A DNA stretch of 64,000 bases from JAMQKA01 sp043951865 (GCF_043951865.1 NZ_JBINJF010000023.1:3108-67107); one strand, 5' to 3'. Numbered from the stretch's first letter, positions 42,015-51,451 are shown. Numbers and translations: made by a program. Notes: a model not told the origin generated them from the letters alone.

Positions 42015-45000
42015 ATGAAATACGATCTAAGAAAAAAGTATTTATATATCGGGTTAATCATTTTGTTGGGAGCCTGTAGCAACGGCCCCAACAACTCTGT
42101 TTACCAAGAGTTGAGATCGAATTTTAAGACTCCTACTGCCTCTTCACATCCTGGAGTATATTGGTACTTTATGGACGGTAATATGTCAAAAAAGGAGATG
42201 ACAAAAGATCTGGAATCCATGAAGGCGGCTGGTATTAGTCATCTTATATTTCTCGAAGTTAATGTTGGAATACCAAGGGGAGAGGTTAACTTCATGAGTG
42301 AGAAATGGCTAGACTTGTTTGAGCATGCCGAAAGTGTTGCAAGAAGACTGGATATTGCCATCACATTGGGAGTAGGACCTGGCTGGACCGGCAGCGGAGG
42401 ACCCTGGGTTGAGGGAGAATCTTCAATGCAACATCTGGTTGCTAGCGAAACGAAAGTTGATGGGCCTGTTGAATTCAAGGCAAAATTGGAGGTACCACCT
42501 CCACACAAACCATTTTTTGGAGAGAGTTGGTTCACGGAAGATTTAAAATCAAGGTGGAATACATACTATCAGGATGTTAGGGTTCTGGCCTATCCGACAC
42601 CAACTTATAATAAAAAGGTCCATTTATTGGATGAAAAATCGTTGGTATACCGATCACCGTATACCTCAGACACAACAACCAGGCCGCATTTGCCCGCACC
42701 TTCTTCAAAACAGTTTAAGGGCCTCGACAAAGCAAGTATTATCGATATTTCAGATCATTTAAATAAAGAGGGGATTCTGGAATGGAGTGTTCCCAAGGGT
42801 AAGTGGATGATATTAAGATTTGTAAGTCGAAATAATGGCAATGTAACAAGGCCGGCACCCTTGCCCGGGGTAGGGTTTGAAGCGGATAAGTTCGATTCAA
42901 CGGCACTGAAAAACCACCTGGATAATTTCCTTGGTAAAATTTTTGAAAAGATTGAACCCCTGAACACACAGGGTAAGGGTGGGCTAAAAATGCTGCACAT
43001 GGATAGTTGGGAGATGGGAGCCCAGAATTGGACGCAGGATTTCCGTGAGGAATTCGAAAAACGGCGAGGATATGATCCCCTGCCATATCTCCCGGTGTAC
43101 AATGGGGAAATTGTTGGGAGCCTTGAGGAAAGTGAACGCTTCTTATGGGATCTAAGAATGACCTCCCAGGATTTAATATTCGATGAACATGTTAAATTCA
43201 TAAAAAAATATGCTCAAAAACGAGGATTGGGGTTGTCCATTGAGCCTTACGATATGAATCCCACCTCGGATCTCGCTTTAGGGTCTTTTGCAGATGTGCC
43301 AATGGCAGAGTTTTGGACGAATCGATTTAATTCCTCATTCAGTGTAAACGAAGCGACCTCCATTGCGCATGTCCAGGGCAAAAAAGTGGTCCAGGCAGAA
43401 GCTTTTACCTCTGATCAGGAAGAGAAGATGCTGCATCATCCGGCTTCTATTAAAAACCAGGGCGACTGGGCCTTTTCGTTGGGAGTAAACAGGCTTTTTT
43501 ATCATACGTTTGTACACAAATCGCTGGGGGACACACTGAAACCTGGGATGACAATGGGACCTTATGGCGTGCATTGGGATAGAGGGCAAACCTGGTGGCC
43601 GATGGTTGCTGATTACCATACCTATATCGCCAGGAACTCATACATGATGCAGCAAGGCACGAATATAGCCGATATTTTGTATCTGACTCCGGAGGGCGTA
43701 CCCCACGTATTCCTGCCTCCTCCTTCCGCTGTTACCGGTACCGATAGGCTTCCCGACCGCAAGGGGTTTGACTTTGATGCCTGTTACCCGGCAACATTAA
43801 TAGAAGATGCTAGTGTAAAAGATGGTAGCATTGTCTTTCCTGGAGGGGCTTCCTACCAGGTGTTGGTGTTACCGCTGAGGGAAACAATGTCCATACAGCT
43901 GTTGACTAAAATTGAACAATTGCTGAGAGATGGCGCGACCGTTATTGGTTCACCCCCCACAAGATCTCCGAGTTTAAGCGGATATCCTGATGTTGATCAC
44001 AAAATCAAACAAAAAGCTAAAGATCTATGGGGTTCTGATGCAGATACCTCGAAAAAAAATATGGTAGAAGTTGGAAAAGGTCGATTGGTGTTTGGCGGAG
44101 AGTTGTTAGAACGGGATGGCGAGAGCTTATATCCCGGATACCCAGAAGTTGCCTCGATTTTAGGTAATGAAGGGATGATCGCTGACTTTTCCACATCGGC
44201 TGAAATCAGGTATGGCCACAAAAAGGTTGGTGATATTGACCTGTATTTTGTCTCCAACAAAACGGATGACCCAATAAAAACAGAAGCCACGTTTAGAGTT
44301 CATGACAAAGTACCTGAACTCTGGAATCCACAAAATGGAAATACATACGTTCTTCCTGAATACGAGTCGAATGCTAAATCGACGACTATTCCTTTAAAAT
44401 TTGAGCCTCACCAGAGTTATTTCATCGTGTTTGGGAGCGGAGCATCAAATGGTATCAGAAATCAAAATTTTCCAGAACTTATCAAACAGAGAGAGATAGG
44501 TGGTCCCTGGAGTGTTTCCTTTGACACAAGCTGGGGTGGTCCTGCTACTGCAATGTTCGATAGCTTGATAGACTGGAGCACAAGCGCCAATGATCAAATC
44601 AAATATTATTCAGGTATAGCTAGCTATAAAAAGGAATTTAGCCTACCGTCCGATTTTGAAAAAGGCGAAAATAAGCAGATCAGATTGAACCTGGGGGATG
44701 TGAAAAACATCGCGCGAATTAGTATTAATGGAAACGAAGTTGGAGTTGTTTGGTCCGAGCCCTGGGAAATTGAAATCACAGATGAGGTAAGGGAAGGGAT
44801 AAATAAGATTGAAATTGACGTCGCCAATTTATGGGCCAACCGGCTTATCGGGGACCAGCAATTTAAGGATGATGGAATCGATAATGGCCAATGGCCCGAA
44901 TGGCTGATAGCCGGAGGCCAACGGCCATCCGGGAGATATACCTTTGTTACCTATCCCTACTTTGAAAAAAAATCGCCTCTCCAATCCTCTGGATTACTCG

Positions 45001-45032
45001 GTCCGGTAACGATCGAAAATCAGGCTTTGTAA
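42015..45032 (+). CDS. GH106 alpha-L-rhamnosidase, lipoprotein
   Basis: A 1005-residue enzyme with a lipoprotein signal (LIILLGAC, Cys21), so probably surface- or periplasm-anchored. GH106 hallmarks are clear: GVYWYFMDGNMSKKEMTKDL, GISHLIFLEVNVG, LGVGPGWTGSGGPWV and the barrel segment MLHMDSWEMGAQNWTQDFRE with acidic catalytic candidates. A flavodoxin-like domain (ASYQVLVLPLRETMS) and a C-terminal sugar-binding module with SGLLGPVTI end the protein, as in Bacteroides GH106 enzymes. It removes terminal L-rhamnose. It closes the AT-rich rhamnose block, 67 bp after the isomerase. Confidence 0.88.
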   Translation: MKYDLRKKYLYIGLIILLGACSNGPNNSVYQELRSNFKTPTASSHPGVYWYFMDGNMSKKEMTKDLESMKAAGISHLIFLEVNVGIPRGEVNFMSEKWLDLFEHAESVARRLDIAITLGVGPGWTGSGGPWVEGESSMQHLVASETKVDGPVEFKAKLEVPPPHKPFFGESWFTEDLKSRWNTYYQDVRVLAYPTPTYNKKVHLLDEKSLVYRSPYTSDTTTRPHLPAPSSKQFKGLDKASIIDISDHLNKEGILEWSVPKGKWMILRFVSRNNGNVTRPAPLPGVGFEADKFDSTALKNHLDNFLGKIFEKIEPLNTQGKGGLKMLHMDSWEMGAQNWTQDFREEFEKRRGYDPLPYLPVYNGEIVGSLEESERFLWDLRMTSQDLIFDEHVKFIKKYAQKRGLGLSIEPYDMNPTSDLALGSFADVPMAEFWTNRFNSSFSVNEATSIAHVQGKKVVQAEAFTSDQEEKMLHHPASIKNQGDWAFSLGVNRLFYHTFVHKSLGDTLKPGMTMGPYGVHWDRGQTWWPMVADYHTYIARNSYMMQQGTNIADILYLTPEGVPHVFLPPPSAVTGTDRLPDRKGFDFDACYPATLIEDASVKDGSIVFPGGASYQVLVLPLRETMSIQLLTKIEQLLRDGATVIGSPPTRSPSLSGYPDVDHKIKQKAKDLWGSDADTSKKNMVEVGKGRLVFGGELLERDGESLYPGYPEVASILGNEGMIADFSTSAEIRYGHKKVGDIDLYFVSNKTDDPIKTEATFRVHDKVPELWNPQNGNTYVLPEYESNAKSTTIPLKFEPHQSYFIVFGSGASNGIRNQNFPELIKQREIGGPWSVSFDTSWGGPATAMFDSLIDWSTSANDQIKYYSGIASYKKEFSLPSDFEKGENKQIRLNLGDVKNIARISINGNEVGVVWSEPWEIEITDEVREGINKIEIDVANLWANRLIGDQQFKDDGIDNGQWPEWLIAGGQRPSGRYTFVTYPYFEKKSPLQSSGLLGPVTIENQAL

Positions 45033-45034
45033 AT

Positions 45035-45053
45035 AATGATTTTGAAAATCATT
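45035..45053. terminator. Weak palindromic terminator candidate after GH106
   Basis: AATGATTTT / AAAATCATT around a single G, 2 bp after the stop codon, followed only by TTC. It is symmetrical and AT-rich, so weak; it may help separate this operon from the fecR promoter 60 bp downstream. Confidence 0.35.
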
Positions 45054-45112
45054 TCATGAATGCGGGTTTTAGTATGCGCCATTTCACCTTTTTAAAAAAA
45101 GTTCAAATTATT

Positions 45113-45150
45113 TGAGTAGATCCCCGAAATGCCTTGCTTTATATAAGTGA
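45113..45150 (+). promoter_or_regulatory. Candidate ECF-sigma promoter upstream of fecR
   Basis: TGAGTAGATC (45113-45122), then ATGCCTT and CTTTATATAA, then TGAA. It matches the 34853 motif at nearly all boxes and the 30196 motif at TGAGTAGA. It lies 25 bp before the FecR start, ideal for a promoter, and is where an autoregulated FecI-type promoter is expected. Confidence 0.7.
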
Positions 45151-45174
45151 ATGATCAACTAAAGGGGAAATTAC

Positions 45175-46239
45175 GTGCCTGAATATGAACAAAAATTGAT
45201 GGATCTATTTGATGATCCTTCTTTTATTCGCTGGCTAAAAGGGGAGGCTCCGCCCATGGAAGAGGAAAGATGGGAGCAATGGGAGGCAGAAGAGCCAGAG
45301 CATCAAGAGATTAGGAAGAAAGCTCAAAAACTGTATGACTTGCCTTTTGAAGAAAGCAGGGCAAATGATCTTCAAAGGGAATTAACGCAGTTTCAGTCAC
45401 GTCTGAATGATTATCCTCACATTTTTAAAATGGAAGACAAGGAGCGACAGGTCCGTTCGGGTTACCGTTGGGCGGTTGCCGCGGCTGTTGCTCTCCTACT
45501 TACTACGGTCACTGTCATAGCGTATTACACCCAGCAACAGCCAAAAGAGGTCGAATCGACTCCGCTATTTTCAACGATTGAAGTGGGGTACGGGGAAAAG
45601 GGGGCACTGAAGATCAGTGACGGATCAACAATTAAACTTAATGCAAATTCGACACTGCGTTATAGTCCGGAACAGTTCAACCGATCGAATGTAGAGGTCT
45701 GGCTTAAAGGAGAAGCCTATTTTTCTATTGTTCGGGATCCGGATGGAAAGAAAAGAAATTTCACAGTACATACTCCTGATGGGGATATTCAGATACTGGG
45801 CACCCGGTTTAATGTAAATACCCGGTACGACCGCACTGGGGTTGTGTTGGAAGAAGGCAGTATCGAGATTTTACTTAAAGATTCGGCGAAGGGGGTAGCT
45901 GGTCGGTTTAAACTGAAACCGGGGCAACGCGCCCAGTTTTCAGTTAACCAGCCGAACGTACAAATACAGGAGGTAGACACCCTGCTTTATACCGCTTGGC
46001 TGGATGGTAAATTTGTATTTGATGATATTCCATTTATTGAACTCGTGCGGGATGTAGAACATATTTATGGTATAACGATCCAGGTAACGGATGAAAAACT
46101 GTTGAATCAAAAGGTTACAGGAACGCTTCGAAATCCGGACCTGAAAACACTTATGGAAGGAATTTCAGCAATACTCCACGTAGATGTGATAAAAGAAAAA
46201 CAAGGATTGTACTCAATAGAAAGAAAACGGGATAAATAA
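45175..46239 (+). CDS. FecR-type anti-sigma regulator
   Basis: A 354-residue single-pass inner-membrane protein. The N-terminal cytoplasmic segment (1-95, acidic) binds sigma; a TM helix lies at about 97-117 (WAVAAAVALLLTTVTVIAY). The periplasmic FecR domain reads FSTIEVGYGEKGALKISDGS then TIKLNANSTLRY, and LGTRFNVNTRYDRTGVVLEE. A C-terminal DUF4974-like part (FVFDDIPFIELVRDVE) contacts the receptor's STN domain. The start is GTG with AGGGGAA upstream. Located just before susC, it should control the sigma factor at 30464, although that gene is remote. Confidence 0.92.
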   Translation: MPEYEQKLMDLFDDPSFIRWLKGEAPPMEEERWEQWEAEEPEHQEIRKKAQKLYDLPFEESRANDLQRELTQFQSRLNDYPHIFKMEDKERQVRSGYRWAVAAAVALLLTTVTVIAYYTQQQPKEVESTPLFSTIEVGYGEKGALKISDGSTIKLNANSTLRYSPEQFNRSNVEVWLKGEAYFSIVRDPDGKKRNFTVHTPDGDIQILGTRFNVNTRYDRTGVVLEEGSIEILLKDSAKGVAGRFKLKPGQRAQFSVNQPNVQIQEVDTLLYTAWLDGKFVFDDIPFIELVRDVEHIYGITIQVTDEKLLNQKVTGTLRNPDLKTLMEGISAILHVDVIKEKQGLYSIERKRDK

Positions 46240-46310
46240 CAAACGGGATAAACTATGCTTGAAAAGCAATTAATATCTGAAACCAGGAATAATAAAAAAG
46301 GGGAAAACGT

Positions 46311-49300
46311 ATGATGAGTAGGCGGATACACAAATGGACATTGATAGTACTGTTTATGCTGGCCGAGATGACGGTCGTTCAGGCTCAAAATAAGGGGCAG
46401 GCTAACACACTGGCACAGCTAAAAGTAGCTGAAGGAACTGATTTTCATACCGGTATTGATACGGGAGTCAAGTTTACTTCTGCCCTGGAGCAGCTGGAAA
46501 AGAAATTTGATATCTCGTTTATGTATAAAACGGGACTGCTGGACGGCGTATACGCCCCTTCCGATGTTGGGCAGACCGATAACCTGACCTATGAACTTAA
46601 CAGGTTGCTTGACCCCTACAGTCTGAAATATACCCGGCTGAACAACCGCACATTCGCTATTTCGCTGGATTTTTCAAAATATGCGCAGACTGTGAAAAGG
46701 GAGAAAATCGAGCAAATTCAGGGCACCGTCACCGATGCGAATACCGGTGAGACCCTGCCCGGGGTAAATGTGGTTTTCAAAGGTACAGCAACGGGGACGG
46801 CAACAGATTCAGAAGGAAATTACAGCCTGCAGGCTACAGGGGAGCAGGATACACTCCTGTTCTCGTTTATTGGATATCAAACCAGGGAGGTTCCTGTCAA
46901 TGGCCGAACCACGATTGATGTAGCCCTCTCGCCCCAGGCATTGGTCGGTGAAGATGTCGTTGTCGTGGGATACGGATCACAAAGACGGGCCGATATAACG
47001 TCGGCAGTGGCGGAAGTGGACCTGGAGAGTGCCCAGGACCGACCCGTAACAAATCTCACAAACCTTATGCAGGGGCAGGCACCGGGGCTGGTTGCCAAAC
47101 AAACTTCTGGAACTCCCGGGGAGGAGCTGCAGGTCAACATTCGGGGGATAAGTTCTCTCGGCGCCGGCAGCGAACCGCTCTATGTTATTGACGGGTTTCC
47201 AGTGGGAACATCGGTTGGCCAGAATATAAACCCGTCAAATATTGAAAGTATTTCCGTCCTGAAGGATGCTTCTTCAACGGCTATTTACGGGGCCAGGGGA
47301 TCTAACGGGGTTATTCTTATCACAACCAAGTCGGCTGAGGAGGGAGCAGTTGATATCTCGTTTAATGCCACCTCCGGTATTCAGAATATTCCCGATTCCA
47401 GAAGGACAGAGATGATGAACGGGGAGGAATTCGCACGATTCAAAAAAGAGGCCTTCATGGATAAGATTCGTTATTTCGAGAACAGGGAGCCGAGTATTGA
47501 TGAGGTGCCGGAAAGCTATCGGAACCCGGAGCAAACACAACATTCGACCGACTGGGTCGACCAGATTCTTAATCAGAATGCTCCCTTTCAGCGATATAAC
47601 ATCTCCGTCGGCGCGGGCAGAGGACCGGTTCGGTCATTTGTGTCTGTCGGTTATCTCAATCAAAAGGGAGCTGTGATCGAAACCGGATTTGAGCGGTTTA
47701 ATGTACGGGCAAACCTGAGGGGCGACCTCCATGAGAAAATCACGATGGGCTGGAACCTGGCGGGATCTTTTTCCCGGGAACAATATGCACCCACAACGGG
47801 TCGCGATGCTATTATTGGGTCGGCACTGTGGGCAGATCCCCGGGAGCCGGTCTACAATGAAGATGGAACTTACAACGCTTATATCGGGGGTAGAGACGGG
47901 GTCTTTGGCACGCCCAACCCGGTGATGGAGTTGACGGAGATGGACAGAGACCGTGATACCGGGAATTTGACGACCAATGGATACCTGGAATTTTCTATCC
48001 TGGAGAACCTTTCGTTTAAATCGTCGGTCAACGCCAGTATTGAGAACAACAGCCAAAAGGAGTTTCGTCCTTCTTACTTGGCGGGAAGAGGGTTTAACAA
48101 TCCGCCTCCCAGGGAAGCATACCTGAATGAATGGGATTCCGAGGTCTATAATTATGCCACTGATCAACTTCTCACCTATATGACCAGCCTCGGTGATCAT
48201 GACATCACACTGATGGGTGGTTTTTCTGCACAGGAGGAAGTTGTGAAAAATATTTCGACTTCAGGCGACGAGTTCCCGAATGACATCGTGCGGTATCTTG
48301 ATGCCGCCACAAGAGTGGAAGCAGGTTCTTCTGAAGCTGACTGGAGTCTGCTGGCCTATTTCGCCCGGCTGAACTACAATTTTGATAACAAGTACCTGGT
48401 ATCGGCTACATTCCGCCGGGAGGGGAGTTCCCGGTTTGGTTCCAATAACAGGTGGGGCGACTTTCCGGCCGTGTCGCTGGGTTGGAGAGTCTCCGAAGAG
48501 TCATTCGTCCCTGACTACAGCTGGCTGTCGGACTTAAAACTCCGGGGTAGCTGGGGCGTTACCGGTAACAACAGCATCGGGAATTACAGGAGCTTGTCTA
48601 CCATGAACCAGGCGAATTACATACTGGATGGAGAGTTCGTGAACGGGCAGGTATTAAGTTCATTTGCGAATGCCAATTTGGGATGGGAGCAATCCAACCA
48701 GGTCAATCTGGGCATGGATCTGGCTCTCCTGAACAACCGGGTAACGTTCACGGCCGAGGCGTACAGGAAAGTCACCAACGACATGCTGCTGCCGACCGAA
48801 ATTCCCGTAGTCTCCGGGTTCCAAACCACATTTACGAATATCGGTGAAGTTGAAAACAAGGGCCTGGAATTTTCTCTCGGATATCGGAAATCGGGCCAGG
48901 ACTTCAGTTATAACGCCGATTTCAATATCTCGTTCAACCGCAATGAAGTACTTGCCATCGGCGGGAATAATGACGAAATCAGGAATGGCGGATTTTATGG
49001 AGCCTACAATGTTTCAAGACCCGGCCGCCCGATTGGCATGCTGCACGGCTACAAGTGGCTCGGAATCTTCAATACCGAAGAGGAGATCGATAACCACGCC
49101 ACACAAGACGGTGCAATTCCGGGTACCTTTAAATATGCCGATACCAACGGAGACGGCGTCGTTTCCTACGACACAGAGGATATGGTGGAGATCGGGAACC
49201 CGCATCCCAAATTTGTTTGGGGCCTGACCCTCGGGGCGGATTACAAAAACTTTGATTTGAGCGTGTTGGTCACCGGAGCCCAGGATTACGATGTGATGAG

Positions 49301-49688
49301 GCAGATCGAAAAAACCACGCTCAACATGGATGGAGTCTTTAACATCCTCGCGGCGGGCAAGGACCGATGGAGATCGCCGGATAACCCCGGGAACGGGCGT
49401 ATTCCCACTTCAAACACCTGGAAGTGGCAGCGAGAGTCAAACTCAAAATATGTGTACGACGCCAGTCATGCCTGGTTTAAAAATGTGACGCTGGGCTACA
49501 CCTTCTCGCAAATTCCCGGCATAAGCAATGTCCGGGTATATGTCAGTGCTGACAACCTGTTGCTGATCTCAAGTTATCCGGGCAACAATCCCGAAGTGGA
49601 CCAATACGGGGGAATAAGGCCTGGTGTTGACGATCAGACATACCCGGTTCCCCGGACATTTTCTCTCGGTGCTGCAGTCAATTTTTAA
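46311..49688 (+). CDS. SusC/RagA-type TonB-dependent receptor with STN domain
   Basis: A 1125-residue outer-membrane importer. Domains: signal peptide (ending VQAQ), STN/secretin-like signalling domain (about 45-120, LEQLEKKFDISFMYKTGLLD), carboxypeptidase-regulatory-like beta-sandwich (IQGTVTDANTGETLPGVNV), TonB-box/plug (VVVGYGSQRRADITSAVAEV; PLYVIDGFPVG) and a 22-strand barrel to the C-terminus ending LGAAVNF. The STN domain ties it to the FecR/ECF switch upstream. It imports oligosaccharides captured by SusD, encoded 18 bp downstream. Normal length for the family. Confidence 0.95.
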   Translation: MMSRRIHKWTLIVLFMLAEMTVVQAQNKGQANTLAQLKVAEGTDFHTGIDTGVKFTSALEQLEKKFDISFMYKTGLLDGVYAPSDVGQTDNLTYELNRLLDPYSLKYTRLNNRTFAISLDFSKYAQTVKREKIEQIQGTVTDANTGETLPGVNVVFKGTATGTATDSEGNYSLQATGEQDTLLFSFIGYQTREVPVNGRTTIDVALSPQALVGEDVVVVGYGSQRRADITSAVAEVDLESAQDRPVTNLTNLMQGQAPGLVAKQTSGTPGEELQVNIRGISSLGAGSEPLYVIDGFPVGTSVGQNINPSNIESISVLKDASSTAIYGARGSNGVILITTKSAEEGAVDISFNATSGIQNIPDSRRTEMMNGEEFARFKKEAFMDKIRYFENREPSIDEVPESYRNPEQTQHSTDWVDQILNQNAPFQRYNISVGAGRGPVRSFVSVGYLNQKGAVIETGFERFNVRANLRGDLHEKITMGWNLAGSFSREQYAPTTGRDAIIGSALWADPREPVYNEDGTYNAYIGGRDGVFGTPNPVMELTEMDRDRDTGNLTTNGYLEFSILENLSFKSSVNASIENNSQKEFRPSYLAGRGFNNPPPREAYLNEWDSEVYNYATDQLLTYMTSLGDHDITLMGGFSAQEEVVKNISTSGDEFPNDIVRYLDAATRVEAGSSEADWSLLAYFARLNYNFDNKYLVSATFRREGSSRFGSNNRWGDFPAVSLGWRVSEESFVPDYSWLSDLKLRGSWGVTGNNSIGNYRSLSTMNQANYILDGEFVNGQVLSSFANANLGWEQSNQVNLGMDLALLNNRVTFTAEAYRKVTNDMLLPTEIPVVSGFQTTFTNIGEVENKGLEFSLGYRKSGQDFSYNADFNISFNRNEVLAIGGNNDEIRNGGFYGAYNVSRPGRPIGMLHGYKWLGIFNTEEEIDNHATQDGAIPGTFKYADTNGDGVVSYDTEDMVEIGNPHPKFVWGLTLGADYKNFDLSVLVTGAQDYDVMRQIEKTTLNMDGVFNILAAGKDRWRSPDNPGNGRIPTSNTWKWQRESNSKYVYDASHAWFKNVTLGYTFSQIPGISNVRVYVSADNLLLISSYPGNNPEVDQYGGIRPGVDDQTYPVPRTFSLGAAVNF

Positions 49689-49706
49689 ACTAATATTTGG
49701 ATAGCC

Positions 49707-51206
49707 ATGAAATATTTTATCATAACATTAAACTCGTTGTTGTTGCTGACGCTGGTTTCATGCAGTGATGATTACCTTGTCAAAACAGATCCGACCAGTC
49801 TTGTGGAGGATGAGTTCTATCAAACCGAGGAGCAGATGGCGCAGGCTGTCAATGGGGTTTACTCCCAGCTGCAGGATATCATACATGATCAATGGCAGTA
49901 CAATGAGTTCATTACGGATAACACGACCCTCCATTTTAATGTTGCAAACCGCGGACAGGGTCCGGCACTGGAGGCGATTGAATACTGGCAGATAAACCAG
50001 TCGACGCCCAATATTACAAACTTGTACAACAGCTACTACCAGGCGCTGGTGAATATCAATACCGCGCTTTCCAAGCTGGAAGGGGCGACCTTCGATGAGA
50101 CAGCGATTCAGCAGTTTGAGGGAGAGCTGAAATTTCTGAGGGCCTACTACTACTTCAATTTGGTTCAGTATTTCGGTGATGTGATTATTATGACCGAACC
50201 ACTCGACACGCCGGAAGAAGCATGGTCATATGCCCGGCAGCCTGTTGAAGAGGTCTATGATCTAATCGAAAGTGATCTCAATGCCGCCGTTTCTGGTGCG
50301 CCGGACTATGGAGAAGCCGCGGCCGGACGGGTGACCAAGGGAGCGGCCCTGAGTTTATTGGGAAAAGTCTACCTTACCAGAAAACAGTATGGACAGGCAA
50401 TTAGTACACTTGAGCAGGTTCTTCCCATGGGATACTCACTGTTAGCCTCTTACGAAGACGTTTTTGATCCGGCAAACAAGAATCATGAGGAGTCAATCTT
50501 TGCAGTTCAGTTCCAGGGCGGAAATGACCTGGGGGAACACAGCAGTTTTATCTACACGTTTGCCCCCCGGGAATCCGAGGGAGCCGTGATCGATTTTCCG
50601 GGTGAAAATGGAGGGGGATGGAATACTCCCACGTTAGACATTATCAACTCTTATGAAGATGGTGACCTTCGCAAAGAGGTATCCCTGAATGAGGGATACA
50701 CAAATAATGAGGGCGACTGGGTGCCGGTTCCGTATATCACGAAGTATCATCACCCTCATTCGATCCGGGGCCGTACAGACGACAACTGGCCCGTGCTGCG
50801 GTATGCCGATGTTCTGCTGATGCTCGCCGAAGCGATAAATGAAGAAGAAGGCCCCACTACCGAAGCGCATGGATACCTGAACCAGGTGCGGGAACGGGCA
50901 GGACTGGATCCGCTAAACGGCCTGGACCAGGAAACCTTCAGGGATACGGTACTTCACGAACGGCGCATGGAGCTGGCGTTTGAGAATCATCGGTGGTTTG
51001 ACCTCAAACGAACCCGTACGCCCCAGGAGTTGGCGGACTTTTTAAATGCCCACGGGCAGGAGGAGCGTGATAATCCCACCACCAGCCGGGGAGGCATCCC
51101 GTTTACCGAGGGAGACTATGTGTTTGAACCCTATGAAGCGTTATTCCCGATTCCTGCGGATGAAATACTGATTAACGGGGATTTAACCCAAAATCCGGGG
51201 TATTGA
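49707..51206 (+). CDS. SusD/RagB-type nutrient-binding lipoprotein
   Basis: A 499-residue surface lipoprotein with lipobox TLVSC (Cys19). The SusD fold is shown by the N-terminal helical start DPTSLVEDEFYQTEEQMAQA, the TPR-like FLRAYYYFNLVQYFGD and the conserved C-terminal signatures VLHERRMELAFENHRWFDLK and PLFPIPADEI-type ending (here ALFPIPADEILINGDLTQNP). It forms the lid over the SusC barrel and selects the glycan. It follows susC by 18 bp. The glycan cannot be deduced from the sequence alone. Confidence 0.95.
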   Translation: MKYFIITLNSLLLLTLVSCSDDYLVKTDPTSLVEDEFYQTEEQMAQAVNGVYSQLQDIIHDQWQYNEFITDNTTLHFNVANRGQGPALEAIEYWQINQSTPNITNLYNSYYQALVNINTALSKLEGATFDETAIQQFEGELKFLRAYYYFNLVQYFGDVIIMTEPLDTPEEAWSYARQPVEEVYDLIESDLNAAVSGAPDYGEAAAGRVTKGAALSLLGKVYLTRKQYGQAISTLEQVLPMGYSLLASYEDVFDPANKNHEESIFAVQFQGGNDLGEHSSFIYTFAPRESEGAVIDFPGENGGGWNTPTLDIINSYEDGDLRKEVSLNEGYTNNEGDWVPVPYITKYHHPHSIRGRTDDNWPVLRYADVLLMLAEAINEEEGPTTEAHGYLNQVRERAGLDPLNGLDQETFRDTVLHERRMELAFENHRWFDLKRTRTPQELADFLNAHGQEERDNPTTSRGGIPFTEGDYVFEPYEALFPIPADEILINGDLTQNPGY

Positions 51207-51212
51207 TTTTAA

Positions 51213-51283
51213 TCAACACATTTAGCATCTAGCATAAACAAAAGAGGCGGGCAGGGGATCACCGTTAGATGCTGAATTGTTGA
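51213..51283. repeat. Imperfect inverted repeat with heptad pattern after susD
   Basis: TCAACACATTTAGCATCTA (51213-51231) pairs imperfectly with TAGATGCTGAATTGTTGA (51266-51283). The left arm reads in sevens: ATCAACA CATTTAG CATCTAG CATAAAC. It starts 7 bp after the susD stop and may form a transcript-ending hairpin. Confidence 0.6.
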
Positions 51284-51295
51284 ACTTTATTCTGT

Positions 51296-51414
51296 GAGAC
51301 CTTTGCAGAGCCTGCTATTTTGTTGGGAGGTGGATGAACCACCGACCTTGTTGACCTTTTAAACGGGAGTACAACTCTCTCAGAACGAGGAATTGAGGGT
51401 TTTGCACAGCCCTC
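51296..51414 (+). repeat. Dispersed intergenic element, copy B
   Basis: Copy B of the A-D family. It begins GAGACCTTTGCAGAGCC and has TTTTGTTGGGAGGTGGATGA, then ACCACCGACCTTGTTGAC, AAACGGGAGTACAAC, and ends GAGGGTTTTGCACAGCCCTC, which can fold on itself. The two ends are imperfect inverted repeats. It lies between susD and the DUF1549/DUF1553 gene. Confidence 0.85.
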
Positions 51415-51451
51415 TCATATACATAAATAAGAAGCCAAAAGTATTGAGCTA

